A DNA stretch of 64,000 nucleotides from Bdellovibrio sp. GT3. GTDB taxonomy: Bacteria > Bdellovibrionota > Bdellovibrionia > Bdellovibrionales > Bdellovibrionaceae. Both the position numbers and the translations under genes were made by a program. The stretch's first letter is position 1; each line of letters starts with the position of its first letter. The DNA is taken from positions 1,097,563-1,161,562 of the forward strand of contig NZ_JBBNAD010000004.1 in assembly GCF_037996765.1 (NCBI RefSeq), given 5' to 3'. A model generated the notes under the pieces. The model was not told where the DNA came from and ran no database searches. It worked only from the letters and a program-made list of their open reading frames with translations. This document shows, in pieces, positions 27,327 to 35,678 of this stretch.

Positions 27327-28439
27327 ATGGACACCGAACAATTCCAAAGCGCTAAATTAGGACATCTGGACTTCGAATTCGAGCAACAGCCCGTGGCTGC
27401 CTCAATTCCACTCCCTGACGAGCTCCCAAAACGAGCCGACGTCAGTCATTTACCCAAAGAAATCCTGAAATCTTCGACGGTGGAAAATCTAATTTCCCAA
27501 AACGAAGATTTGATGGCGAGACTCAAGGTCGCCATTCGCCGGCTTTCTTTGTTGGAAAATGAAAATCAAAAACTCAGCGAAGAAACCAACAAGGCTCGCC
27601 TGTCACAGTCCTCTGTAACAGATCAGATTCTTGTATGGCGCGAAAAAGACAACATGTGGAAACACAAGGTTGATCAAATCGAACGTGAAAGAGAAATTCA
27701 GGCCGAGAAACTTCGCGCCCTTCAGGAAAAAGTGAGAGGTATGGCCTCTGATTTGGTCCGACATGAAAAATATCATGATCGCATCAAAAATCAGGTCAAA
27801 CCCTACATCTCTCAACTGAAAGAATACTCTGCAGCTCAGGATGTACGTGTTTCTGAACTTGAAGTGGATCTTAATCACAAAGAAGCTTTGCTTCGTGATC
27901 TAAGACACCAGGTCATTGAAGTGACTAAAAATGCCCGCTACCAAGTGGAAACTTCCGACAAAAAAGCTCAAGAAATGGTTCAACACTACGAAGACCAGAT
28001 CGCAAGCATGTCGAAAGAACTTAAAGTATTACATCAAGCTCAAGAAGATCTTGAAGCTAAGACTGCAAAATTGCATTCAGCTCTAGAGCGTCAGGATACC
28101 TTGGAAAACGAGCTGGTCGTCGTTCGTCGCAGTAAAGAAGACGTTCGCCACCGCTTGGAACAAGAACTGAATCGCCAGCAAGAACGCATGACCGAGCTTA
28201 CGCGTCAGAATCAAAAACTGGGTGTTGAACATGCTGATTTGCAAATCCGCGTAGTACAAGATCAAGAAGTGATTCAAAAGCTGGAGCGAGAGAATCGCCA
28301 GTATTTTGAGCAGTTGGAAAGCCTTCGTTATATGTGGAATGCCAAGAACGAAGAAAATGAAAAACTCAAGGTTGCAGCGGCCGCATTGGAGCGCCTAAAC
28401 CTTGAGCTCAGTCAGAAATTAAACGAAATCAGAAAGTAA
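27327..28439 (+). CDS. Cytoplasmic coiled-coil protein
   Basis: A 370-residue protein with a Pro-containing N-terminal region (1-48) and then nearly continuous coiled coil from about 50 to the end, with heptad-type spacing (for example LEEN and EKLRALQEKV runs). A short break with Pro occurs near 160 (KPYISQLKEYS). No signal peptide or membrane segment. GGAGGAGGG before the ATG is a strong ribosome-binding site. Such proteins often act as scaffolds or in cell-shape and division complexes; nothing here says which. It differs from the protein at 18,873 in using ordinary heptads. Confidence 0.8.
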   Translation: MDTEQFQSAKLGHLDFEFEQQPVAASIPLPDELPKRADVSHLPKEILKSSTVENLISQNEDLMARLKVAIRRLSLLENENQKLSEETNKARLSQSSVTDQILVWREKDNMWKHKVDQIEREREIQAEKLRALQEKVRGMASDLVRHEKYHDRIKNQVKPYISQLKEYSAAQDVRVSELEVDLNHKEALLRDLRHQVIEVTKNARYQVETSDKKAQEMVQHYEDQIASMSKELKVLHQAQEDLEAKTAKLHSALERQDTLENELVVVRRSKEDVRHRLEQELNRQQERMTELTRQNQKLGVEHADLQIRVVQDQEVIQKLERENRQYFEQLESLRYMWNAKNEENEKLKVAAAALERLNLELSQKLNEIRK

Positions 28440-28444
28440 CGACC

Positions 28445-28474
28445 TTGACCCGCCGAAGCTTCAGCGAAGGCGGT
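28445..28474. repeat. GC-rich hairpin between convergent genes
   Basis: Arms CCGCC and GGCGG close a stem that continues, after a symmetric GAA/GAA internal loop, with GC/GC and a TTCA tetraloop. The symmetric purine internal loop allows tandem G-A pairs. There is no T-tract, so it is not a typical terminator. It occupies almost all of the 34-base gap between the coiled-coil gene and the STAS gene. Confidence 0.55.
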
Positions 28475-28800
28475 TAGAAGGACTGCAAAGCGCCTTCAAT
28501 ACTTTCATGAACTTCCAGCGCCGGGCATTGAGAAAATGCGAAAAGGCGCTGGAAATCTGGAGTCAGTCCAGCAATTTTCACATTCAGCTGTTTCTCAGCA
28601 TTCATCTCATTCAACAAACCAAAGAATGATTGAATACCCGATGAACCCACAAAATTCAGGTTCTTCATGCAGAAAACGACCTTCTTATCCGCCAAAGTCG
28701 TCAGACAAGCCTTTTTAAAGGACTGAGCTTTTTCAATCTCAATACGTCCACTTAAAGAAATGATAGTAATATCCCCGTCCAACACGAGCTTCAAATCCAT
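28474..28800 (-). CDS. STAS-domain protein (anti-sigma-factor-antagonist type)
   Basis: A single STAS domain of 108 residues. The pattern begins LDGDITIISLSGRIE and has the core NLNFVGSSGIQSFFGLL, where the two serines occupy the position of the regulatory phosphoserine of SpoIIAA/RsbV proteins. The preceding Asp of the common D-S-S-G is replaced by Gly. These proteins bind or release anti-sigma factors or other partners according to phosphorylation by a kinase; no kinase is adjacent. It is transcribed divergently from lptD, and its start codon lies 124 bases before the chosen lptD start. Confidence 0.88.
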   Translation of the reverse strand: MDLKLVLDGDITIISLSGRIEIEKAQSFKKACLTTLADKKVVFCMKNLNFVGSSGIQSFFGLLNEMNAEKQLNVKIAGLTPDFQRLFAFSQCPALEVHESIEGALQSF

Positions 28801-28924
28801 GAAAATCCCTTTCGCACTTCATTATCCCCAGATAATTACCAGCTACTTAACGGTTCATTTTCATGCCGTTTTGAGTCCAAATTTCAGGCTCGACAAAGGG
28901 CCAAAGACTCCCTACCATAGTTGG

Positions 28925-31336
28925 GTGCAACTTAGCTCGGTCATCTTGTTTTTATCATTAATCCTGTCCTTCGCGACGTATTCTGCGGCCCAGTCCGTAG
29001 AAACACCTGCAGCAAAAATTCAGGGCATATTGCTCAATGCTGACAGCATGTTCCGTGATAATGAAAAAGAGACCGTTGAACTGGAAGGCAATGTGCAAAT
29101 CGTCTATCAGGGACAGCACATCAAGGCAGATAAAGCCACCGTTCACCTGCGCACACACCGAGCCGAGCTTTATGGCAATGTCGAAATCAGCGACATGAAA
29201 AACACCATTGCCGGCTCCCACGTCAAACTGGATTACGAAAACAGCACCGGGATAATTTATGATGGTTATGTCTCCTCAGGTCCTGTCGCTTTCTCGGGAA
29301 GTGTCCTGGAAAAAACCGGCCCCGAAGAATTCATCGTCAACAATGCCGATTACACGACCTGTACCAACTGCCCCGCTTCCTGGAGTTTTTCAGGCTCCAC
29401 CGTTCGTGCCGAGATGGGTGGTTATGCTTACATCAAAAATGCCATTCTAAGAATTTCTGATGTTCCGGTGTTTTGGTTTCCCTATCTTGTCGTGCCACTG
29501 AAGAGCGATCGCCAATCAGGCGTATTGACTCCGGGATTCGAATTGTCCGACAAGGGGGGCTTCACGGCCTACATTCCTTACTTCTGGGCTATTTCGCGCA
29601 GTACAGATGCAACGATCACTGTGAAAAACTACGAAAAGCGTGGTCTCAAAGGGATGCTGGAATATCGCTACGCCCTGAATGAAAACAGCGAGGGCACGTT
29701 CTCTTCAGCATCTTTGTACGATCGCTCCTTTGGTACGGATGAACTTTTGAATCGCTTTAGACCCGCGAGCGACACCAACGAACCGCTGGAACGTTGGTAT
29801 GTAAAATACGATCACTACTATGACATGCCCGGCGGTTACATTCATCGCTCGACAGTCAACCTGGCAAGCGACCTGCAATATCCGAAGGACTTCCCTCTGG
29901 AGACCATGAACTACGGTGACTCGGCCATGGAAAGCCGTATGTCATTGACTAAAAACACCAAAGACACGCTCTTCATGGTGGATACATCTTATTACTATAA
30001 TCTTTTGCAATCGAATCCTCTTTCCAACAATGAGGACGCTGTTCACCGTGCGCCTGAGATCCGCTGGTCTCAAGTGGAAAAAAATATCGGCGACACAAAC
30101 TTCGTCTATACTTTGAATCTGGATTACGTGAACTTTGCCAGAGCTGGTCAGGCTTTTGATGACATGGAATACTACACAGATCCTACCAACGGAAATAAAG
30201 TCCGTATCATCAAAACATCCTGCGGTCAGGATCCGAATTGGTCCGACAAACCGGGCTGCTACAAGATCTATGACGGCTACGACCCTTCAACAGATTTGAT
30301 CCGTACCGGGCAACGTCTGGATTTCCTTCCTACTCTTTCTTATCCGATTAGAGTCACCGACGGCGTAGATGTACTCCCCCGAATCAGCTACCGCGAAACT
30401 CACTACAACTTCGAAGTTGGTGATGAAAAGTATTTCGTACGTCGCTACGCCCGCACGGAGCTTACGGGACGGATGGATTTCAGCCGCATCTATGGTGATC
30501 GCATCGATGCCAAGGCAACTCGGCTAAAGCACGAAATCATCCCAGAGATTTCCTACACCAATATTCCCTGGATCGATCAGTCTTCCCATCCGTTTTATGG
30601 TCAAGGTCAGACGAATGATGCCCCTTACACATCCACGGATTCTATTTCAGATCTGGATTTGGGCTCTGACTATGGTTTACAGTTTGACTACACGGACCGG
30701 GTTTACGATCGCAATCTGGTGACTCTTGCTTTGACAAATAAACTTATCCGCAAAGCCTGGGTGGGTGATCGTCCCGAATATCAGCAAATTGGTTATCTAA
30801 AACTTGCGCAGTCTTACGACGGAACTCAGAACAATAAATCCCAAGCGGAACCTTGGTCGGATCTGAGTGCCATTCTAGATGTTCGTTTGCCACGCTTCCA
30901 AACTTACTCGATCTTCAATTATTACCCTTATCACGGAGTCACCAACGCCTCTTCGCGTGTGCGTGTACTCAATGACCGAGGCCAGTTTGCACAAGTTGCA
31001 CTGACTCAACAATATAAGATCGCTCCTGGGAAGCCTGTTGATGAATCCGGGCGCACTGAGGATTGGACACTCTCTGCAGGGTTTATTTCCCGCTATGTGA
31101 ACCTGATGGGCCGATTCGTTTACGATGCCAACACTCAGAACTCCGGAGTTCGAAATCCAAAATCCTGGGCCTATATCGCGCAATTCAAACCCCCTGGCGA
31201 CTGCTGGATGATCACTTTCATTCAAGATCAGGTGACCGGTGGTGACACCAACTTGCGCCTGAACTTTGAATTCAACTTCGACGGAGTGGCGAAACCACCA
31301 ATTCCACCAGAAGCTCTGGATCAATTCGGATTCTAG
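28925..31336 (+). CDS. lptD: LPS-assembly protein LptD
   Basis: Outer-membrane beta-barrel that inserts lipopolysaccharide into the outer leaflet. The N-terminal OstA/LptA-like beta-jellyroll starts about 35 residues in (ETVELEGNVQIVYQGQHIKAD) and is followed by the LptD-C region with the diagnostic VPVFWFPYLVVPLKSDRQSG. The barrel follows, ending in RLNFEFNFDG. The frame is open back to 28,760, but the signal peptide begins right after GTG 28,925, giving 803 residues, a usual size; the longer reading would overlap the STAS gene. There is a Cys pair, CTNC, near residue 150, and further Cys in CGQDPNW and GCYK, so inter-domain disulfides as in E. coli LptD are possible. Confidence 0.92.
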   Translation: MQLSSVILFLSLILSFATYSAAQSVETPAAKIQGILLNADSMFRDNEKETVELEGNVQIVYQGQHIKADKATVHLRTHRAELYGNVEISDMKNTIAGSHVKLDYENSTGIIYDGYVSSGPVAFSGSVLEKTGPEEFIVNNADYTTCTNCPASWSFSGSTVRAEMGGYAYIKNAILRISDVPVFWFPYLVVPLKSDRQSGVLTPGFELSDKGGFTAYIPYFWAISRSTDATITVKNYEKRGLKGMLEYRYALNENSEGTFSSASLYDRSFGTDELLNRFRPASDTNEPLERWYVKYDHYYDMPGGYIHRSTVNLASDLQYPKDFPLETMNYGDSAMESRMSLTKNTKDTLFMVDTSYYYNLLQSNPLSNNEDAVHRAPEIRWSQVEKNIGDTNFVYTLNLDYVNFARAGQAFDDMEYYTDPTNGNKVRIIKTSCGQDPNWSDKPGCYKIYDGYDPSTDLIRTGQRLDFLPTLSYPIRVTDGVDVLPRISYRETHYNFEVGDEKYFVRRYARTELTGRMDFSRIYGDRIDAKATRLKHEIIPEISYTNIPWIDQSSHPFYGQGQTNDAPYTSTDSISDLDLGSDYGLQFDYTDRVYDRNLVTLALTNKLIRKAWVGDRPEYQQIGYLKLAQSYDGTQNNKSQAEPWSDLSAILDVRLPRFQTYSIFNYYPYHGVTNASSRVRVLNDRGQFAQVALTQQYKIAPGKPVDESGRTEDWTLSAGFISRYVNLMGRFVYDANTQNSGVRNPKSWAYIAQFKPPGDCWMITFIQDQVTGGDTNLRLNFEFNFDGVAKPPIPPEALDQFGF

Positions 31337-31351
31337 TTTCGCACCCAACAG

Positions 31352-31810
31352 TTATGTTACATCGTCTATGATTGTGATTTCCCCAAACCGAGTCACAAAG
31401 GCCCAGTGCACCTCAACCTGACAGTTGAATCGGGCCGCAAGAAAAACTGCCGCCCCCATAAGTCGAAATTTTTGCCGCGGTGATATTCGCGCATTATAAA
31501 ACGTCGCTTGGTTTGCCGTCTTTACTTCCACCATCAAAAGTTTTTCCCGGCTGGGAGAACGAAACAGCAAATCAATCTCCGCATAGGGAGTTTTCACTCG
31601 CTGTTTTAATAGCTGATAATTTCGATTGATATAATACTTGGAAACGAACTCTTCCGATTGGACGCCTCGTTTGTGCGCCCAATAGATTTTCTTATCAGAC
31701 GTACTCTTTGACGCCAGCGAAGGACTTGCGATGCTCTTCGCATGGACCGTGCTCGATGATGGATTGCTTGTGAACTGGGGTTGAGTAACCTTTGTGACCT
31801 TCGAAGCCAT
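31352..31810 (-). CDS. yraN: YraN/UPF0102-family nuclease-fold protein
   Basis: A 152-residue protein whose conserved part begins at about residue 42 ([21 protein letters not shown]). The restriction-endonuclease-like core has Glu/Asp in YAEIDLLF and MVEVKT, the D...ExK arrangement of UPF0102. The only ATG in frame lies 116 bases inside rnhB, so the Ser/Thr-rich first 40 residues are read from DNA that also encodes the C-terminus of RNase HII. No better start is visible near the rnhB stop, although a non-standard codon there cannot be excluded. yraN next to rnhB is the usual order in many bacteria. Function uncertain. Confidence 0.85.
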   Translation of the reverse strand: MASKVTKVTQPQFTSNPSSSTVHAKSIASPSLASKSTSDKKIYWAHKRGVQSEEFVSKYYINRNYQLLKQRVKTPYAEIDLLFRSPSREKLLMVEVKTANQATFYNARISPRQKFRLMGAAVFLAARFNCQVEVHWAFVTRFGEITIIDDVT

Positions 31811-32423
31811 AGAGTGGGTATTTCGCTCCTAACTTTTTCATCAAGTTATCGCGAGTCACCTTGGCCACAATGGATGCCGCCGAAATCGGCGCCACACGCA
31901 AATCCCCCTTGATCACAGTGGTCTGTTGATATCCTTTAAGATTTGGAATCTTTTGATTCCCATCCACCAGAACATGTCCACCACTGACACCCAGGGCTTC
32001 AATTGCGCGCTTCATAGCAAGAAGAGAGGCCTGCAGGATATTTAACTCGTCGATCTCCTCAACGCTTGCAGAGCCAATACCAACTTTATGTTTTTGTTTA
32101 ATCAATGTCGCAAGTTCCTCACGACGCTCTTCGGACAGAAGTTTTGAGTCAGTGACCAGATCTTGCAAATCTGCTGATTCAAAAATCACGGCAGCCGCAT
32201 ACACCGGCCCCGCAAGGCATCCACGCCCCACTTCATCCACACCAATGATCGGAGTCGGCATAAATTCCTGCCACTCCACTTTAGGCAAATCCAATTCTTT
32301 TTTCGGTTTTGCAGACTTCTTGGCCTTAACCACAGTCAACGACTTGCCCGCACGGGATGATTTCTCCGCCGCTGCGTACTTCGTGATTTTGCCTGTTGGT
32401 TTTTTCTTTTTTGTTTTTGCCAT
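31695..32423 (-). CDS. rnhB: Ribonuclease HII
   Basis: Removes ribonucleotides from RNA/DNA hybrids. The core begins near residue 57 with [17 protein letters not shown], which holds the catalytic Asp63-Glu64; the others are in LVTDSKLL and HVLVDGNQ. The N-terminus adds a Lys-rich extension of about 50 residues ([11 protein letters not shown]...), absent from typical RNase HII and perhaps an RNA- or DNA-binding tail. The C-terminus contains [11 protein letters not shown]. At 242 residues it is longer than usual because of the extension. It overlaps yraN by 116 bases and is separated from rplS by a terminator. Confidence 0.96.
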   Translation of the reverse strand: MAKTKKKKPTGKITKYAAAEKSSRAGKSLTVVKAKKSAKPKKELDLPKVEWQEFMPTPIIGVDEVGRGCLAGPVYAAAVIFESADLQDLVTDSKLLSEERREELATLIKQKHKVGIGSASVEEIDELNILQASLLAMKRAIEALGVSGGHVLVDGNQKIPNLKGYQQTTVIKGDLRVAPISAASIVAKVTRDNLMKKLGAKYPLYGFEGHKGYSTPVHKQSIIEHGPCEEHRKSFAGVKEYV

Positions 32424-32509
32424 GCCCGCCGTAACCGCCGTTATTGTAATTGCCTTAACTTGATGTCGAGTCCGGTGATTTTAGACAGAGGAGATTCCAG
32501 TGGTCACTG

Positions 32510-32550
32510 GAAAAAAGAAAAAGACCTGGCTCGTCAGAACCAGGTCTTTG
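32510..32550 (-). terminator. Rho-independent terminator after rplS
   Basis: On the minus strand AAGACCTGG pairs with CCAGGTCTT around a ten-base loop and is followed by TTTCTTTTTT. It lies about 38 bases beyond the rplS stop, ending the ffh-to-rplS transcript before rnhB. Confidence 0.88.
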
Positions 32551-32586
32551 GAAAATTTCATTTACAGAAATTTCGGGAATCTAAGA

Positions 32587-33018
32587 CTACTCAGCAGCTG
32601 CAGAAGATGCAGTTACCAACTCAGATTCGATTTTCGCAGCTTTACCAGAAAGTTTGCGAAGGAAGTAAAGTTTAGAACGACGAACTTTACCGATGTTTAC
32701 CAATTCAACTTTGTCCAATGCTGGAGAGTTGAACGGGAAAGTTCTTTCTACGCCAACACCTGCAGAGATTTTACGAACTGTGAAAGACTTCGCAGCGCCA
32801 GAACCTTGGATTTTAGTTACGATACCTTTGTAAAGCTGAACGCGTTCTTTTTCGCCCTCTTTTACTTTTACGTATACGTTAACAGTGTCACCAGAGTCGA
32901 AAGCTTGGATGCTTTTGTTAGCAGCCTTAACGCTTACACGGCGAACAAGGTTAGTTTCTTTAACTTCAGATTTTGCTTTTACAGTCTTTTTTACAGTCTT
33001 TTTTACAGCTTTAGCCAT
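32587..33018 (-). CDS. rplS: Ribosomal protein L19
   Basis: A 143-residue large-subunit protein at the 30S-50S interface. The L19 domain is recognised by [28 protein letters not shown] and by [17 protein letters not shown] and [12 protein letters not shown]. The N-terminus carries an extra Lys/Val-rich stretch of about 25 residues and the C-terminus a short Ala/Ser tail. It is the last gene of the rpsP-khpA-rimM-trmD-methyltransferase-rplS series; the terminator at 32,510 follows. Confidence 0.97.
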   Translation of the reverse strand: MAKAVKKTVKKTVKAKSEVKETNLVRRVSVKAANKSIQAFDSGDTVNVYVKVKEGEKERVQLYKGIVTKIQGSGAAKSFTVRKISAGVGVERTFPFNSPALDKVELVNIGKVRRSKLYFLRKLSGKAAKIESELVTASSAAAE

Positions 33019-33068
33019 TGCTTAGTCCCTTATGCCAATCAAATTTTCACAAAAAGTAAAACAAGGGT

Positions 33069-33650
33069 CTACCATGGACCCATTACGCGGTCAAGACAGA
33101 TACTTACTGCCGATCTTACAGAAAGATGGCGGTAATCTTGCGGGGGTGCTCCCCGAATGCTTTCTAATACTCCGGAGCAGGATCTTAGAAGCTCTGTTGT
33201 CATGCCGTTGCCTGTACCAAATAACATGAATACGGGCTTTTTTTCTACGTGCATTTCATGACGCAGCTCGCTAAACGAGTACTTTTTCAAGCCCTCGTCC
33301 CGCGCTGAAGTCGAAATTAACAATGTCTCGGGAGTATTCCAGTCCTCCAGGGCCTTTTCAACACTCTCAATGGCTTTAACCGAGCCCAGGGCGGTTTTTC
33401 TCATCGGGTTGTATGCTGAACCCTGCCCCGTGCGCCAGTGATCCAATACGCGATCCACAAACATCAACTGCTCTTTCATCGGATGGATAATGTAATATTT
33501 TTCCACCCCAAAAGTCTGAGCCGCTCTCGCAATATCATGGATATCGAAATTTGTGATGTTGGTGGCCACTGTTTTATTCTGACGATCCCGCACGGGATAG
33601 TGAACCAGGCCAATCGCCAGACGTGGAACATAGATTGAATTTTCAGCCAT
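33069..33650 (-). CDS. SPOUT-type SAM-dependent RNA methyltransferase (TM1570-like)
   Basis: A protein of 193 residues. The start at 33,650 is chosen because its ATG overlaps the trmD stop (ATGGCTGA) and GAGG lies upstream; an upstream GTG at 33,665 is less likely. It has the features of the SAM-dependent RNA methyltransferase family often found between trmD and rplS in deltaproteobacteria and Thermotoga: [12 protein letters not shown] at the start, the SAM-binding knot segment [12 protein letters not shown], and [16 protein letters not shown] at the end. The substrate RNA is not known. Confidence 0.88.
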   Translation of the reverse strand: MAENSIYVPRLAIGLVHYPVRDRQNKTVATNITNFDIHDIARAAQTFGVEKYYIIHPMKEQLMFVDRVLDHWRTGQGSAYNPMRKTALGSVKAIESVEKALEDWNTPETLLISTSARDEGLKKYSFSELRHEMHVEKKPVFMLFGTGNGMTTELLRSCSGVLESIRGAPPQDYRHLSVRSAVSICLDRVMGPW

Positions 33651-34470
33651 TGAAATCTTCCTCACCGAGCTCGTGAAGCCCCAGGGTCTGGCGCTCCTGC
33701 TCGGACATATTCATCCAAAATTTTTTAAGCTCCTTCAGGGGAGCTTCGGTCTTTTTCTTTTTCAGACCACAGTACTTTTCATTTTCTTTTTCAAGATGCG
33801 CCTGAAAAAGATCCGGTCTTTTCGCGAGAGTGACCAAGGCTGAAACCTTGTCTTTCCACTCCCCGATCAATTTGTGATTTCCACCCAGCAAAATCTCCGG
33901 CACTACTGCACCATTGAACTCGCGCGGGCGGGTGAAATTCGGGTGCTCCAACAATCCCGAAGAGAAGCTGTCCTTATCCGCGCTTTCGTTATGCCCCAGC
34001 ACGCCTGGGATGAAACGCGACAATGCATCGACAACCACCAAGGCCCCCAGCTCACCGCCGGATAAGACGTAATCCCCAATGGAGATTTCTTCATCGACAT
34101 GAGAGTTGATAATACGCTGATCAATCCCGCCATATCGGCCGCAAATCAGAACCAGATGTTCTTCATTCGCCAACGCCCTGGCTTTTTCATCAGTCAGTAC
34201 ATCCCCTTGCGGAGAAAGATAAACGACCTTTGAATTCTTATGTTTCACTTTGTGGATTGTTTTTTCCAGAGTCTCGGCCAGCATGATCATGCCATCGCCG
34301 CCACCGAAAGGACGATCATCCACAGTCTTGTGGCGATCGGTCGCAAACTCACGAGGTGTGTGAGCTTGAACCTCAAGGCGATCACTCTTCAGAGCCTGCC
34401 CCAGAACGCCGTAAGACACGGCATTCTGAATCATCTCAGGAAATAGAGTGATCACATCAATTTTGAGCAT
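33643..34470 (-). CDS. trmD: tRNA (guanine-N1)-methyltransferase TrmD
   Basis: Methylates G37 next to the anticodon of tRNAs with G36. The 275-residue protein begins [12 protein letters not shown], has the SAM-binding trefoil-knot residues [11 protein letters not shown] and [13 protein letters not shown], and [16 protein letters not shown]. The start overlaps the rimM stop by one base (TAATG), and the stop overlaps the SPOUT methyltransferase start by 8 bases, so the three are translationally coupled. Confidence 0.97.
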   Translation of the reverse strand: MLKIDVITLFPEMIQNAVSYGVLGQALKSDRLEVQAHTPREFATDRHKTVDDRPFGGGDGMIMLAETLEKTIHKVKHKNSKVVYLSPQGDVLTDEKARALANEEHLVLICGRYGGIDQRIINSHVDEEISIGDYVLSGGELGALVVVDALSRFIPGVLGHNESADKDSFSSGLLEHPNFTRPREFNGAVVPEILLGGNHKLIGEWKDKVSALVTLAKRPDLFQAHLEKENEKYCGLKKKKTEAPLKELKKFWMNMSEQERQTLGLHELGEEDFNG

Positions 34471-34982
34471 TAGTTGTTCTCTAGATCGAACAAGCCCTCT
34501 GGTAAATCCATCACCACGGCTTGGTGTTTGAAGTCGATTTTCTTGATGAAAGCATCCACGAAGGGAATTTCAACTTTCTTGCCATTCGCTTCAACAACCA
34601 AAAGATCCTGAACGCCGTTGCTTGAAAAGCCCACGATTTCGCCCAGTGTTTTTTGTTCAGTGTCTTTCAATTTGAAGTTTTTGATCTCGTTCAAATAGAT
34701 TGTCTCGCCCGGTTTTGAAACCAGCAAGTCCTCATCAATCAAAAACTCCATGTGCTCAACGCCTTCAGCAGCCGTGCGATCCGCGATCTCTGCAGCTTTA
34801 ACAATAAGACCTTTTTTGAAGGGCTTAGTGCGCTCTACTGTGAATTCTGAAGTGGAACCATCTTTACCTTGCAGAGTGAATTTCTTCATACGTTTTGCCC
34901 AGGAGATCTCTCCTGAGAAAATAAGCACATAAAGGTCGCCCTTTAAGCCGTGCGCTTCTCTGACTTTACCAACCAATTTCAT
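34470..34982 (-). CDS. rimM: 16S rRNA processing protein RimM
   Basis: Assists assembly of the 30S head and binds S19. The start at ATG 34,982 is chosen because TTGAGG lies six bases upstream and the protein begins [19 protein letters not shown], the conserved RimM opening; 170 residues result. The C-terminal PRC-barrel domain contains [22 protein letters not shown] and [13 protein letters not shown]. Between khpA and rimM lies a perfect 25-base inverted repeat. It is coupled to trmD by a one-base overlap. Confidence 0.95.
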   Translation of the reverse strand: MKLVGKVREAHGLKGDLYVLIFSGEISWAKRMKKFTLQGKDGSTSEFTVERTKPFKKGLIVKAAEIADRTAAEGVEHMEFLIDEDLLVSKPGETIYLNEIKNFKLKDTEQKTLGEIVGFSSNGVQDLLVVEANGKKVEIPFVDAFIKKIDFKHQAVVMDLPEGLFDLENN

Positions 34983-35001
34983 AAGTACCTCAAGAAACAG
35001 A

Positions 35002-35026
35002 AAGGGGTTGTGTAACACAACCCCTT
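35002..35026. repeat. Perfect 25-base inverted repeat between khpA and rimM
   Basis: Twelve bases AAGGGGTTGTGT, one base, then the exact complement ACACAACCCCTT. On the transcript it gives a strong hairpin 9 bases before the rimM ribosome-binding site. It is followed by a T/C-mixed tract rather than a clean T-run, so it may act as a processing, stabilising or partial-termination hairpin within the operon. Confidence 0.8.
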
Positions 35027-35059
35027 CCCTAAGAATCGAAAATTTAATTTTTCTGAATA

Positions 35060-35299
35060 CTATTCAACGATATCCAAGTGATAGCGTTTATTCAGTTTAG
35101 TACCAGCTGCGCGAATGATTGTTCTCATTGCTGCCGCAGTTTTACCTTGTTTACCGATAACCTTACCAAGATCTTCTTTGTCTACTTTTAGAGCAAGTAG
35201 AGTCGTTTGCTGACCTGGAATTTCATCCACTTCAACATTATCAGGCTTATCAACAAGGGACTTCGCCATGAATTCAACGAGGTCTTTCAAGCTATCCAT
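35060..35299 (-). CDS. khpA: KH-domain RNA-binding protein KhpA
   Basis: A 79-residue KH-domain protein usually encoded between rpsP and rimM. The KH GxxG loop is VIGKQGKTAAAMRTIIRAA. Its partner KhpB is not in the window. KhpA binds small and messenger RNAs and affects cell division and elongation in Gram-positives. Length and position are typical. Confidence 0.95.
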   Translation of the reverse strand: MDSLKDLVEFMAKSLVDKPDNVEVDEIPGQQTTLLALKVDKEDLGKVIGKQGKTAAAMRTIIRAAGTKLNKRYHLDIVE

Positions 35300-35361
35300 A
35301 TTACCCCCAAGAGCAGTTATCTAAGTGATATTTTATCGCATATCACTCAGATGCCAACTAT

Positions 35362-35610
35362 TTATTTTCCTTGGGCCAACTTAATAACGTGTTTTACACG
35401 GTCAGTAGGTTGAGCACCTTTTTTGATCCAAGCTTCTACTTTTGCTAGATCAAGCTCGACCTTTTTATCGTTACCGCGTGGAGTTGGATTGTAAACACCA
35501 AGGATTTCAAGGAATTTACCAGTCACATAACGACGAGAATCCGCAACAGTGATGCGGTATTTAGGATCATGCTTAGCGCCCATACGAGCCAAACGAATTA
35601 CAACTGCCAT
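35362..35610 (-). CDS. rpsP: Ribosomal protein S16
   Basis: An 82-residue small-subunit protein recognised by AVVIRLARMGAKHDPKYRITVADSR and ILGVYNPTPRG. It follows ffh by 68 bases and precedes khpA by 62 bases on the same strand, the classic gene order. Confidence 0.97.
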   Translation of the reverse strand: MAVVIRLARMGAKHDPKYRITVADSRRYVTGKFLEILGVYNPTPRGNDKKVELDLAKVEAWIKKGAQPTDRVKHVIKLAQGK

Positions 35611-35678
35611 TTTTCTAAACCTCTTGTTCGAAACAGTAAGCTCAAGTGTGTACTGTGTTTAAATTAAAATATCAAGCC

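Noticed and set aside
28760..28924. Upstream 55 codons of the lptD frame
   Set aside because: Read as coding they would overlap the STAS gene and place the signal peptide in the middle of the protein; the region better serves as the divergent promoter.
32421..32460. CCGCC-like repeats upstream of rnhB as a second copy of the 28,445 hairpin
   Set aside because: The GAA/GAA loop and opposite arm are missing; this is only chance similarity.
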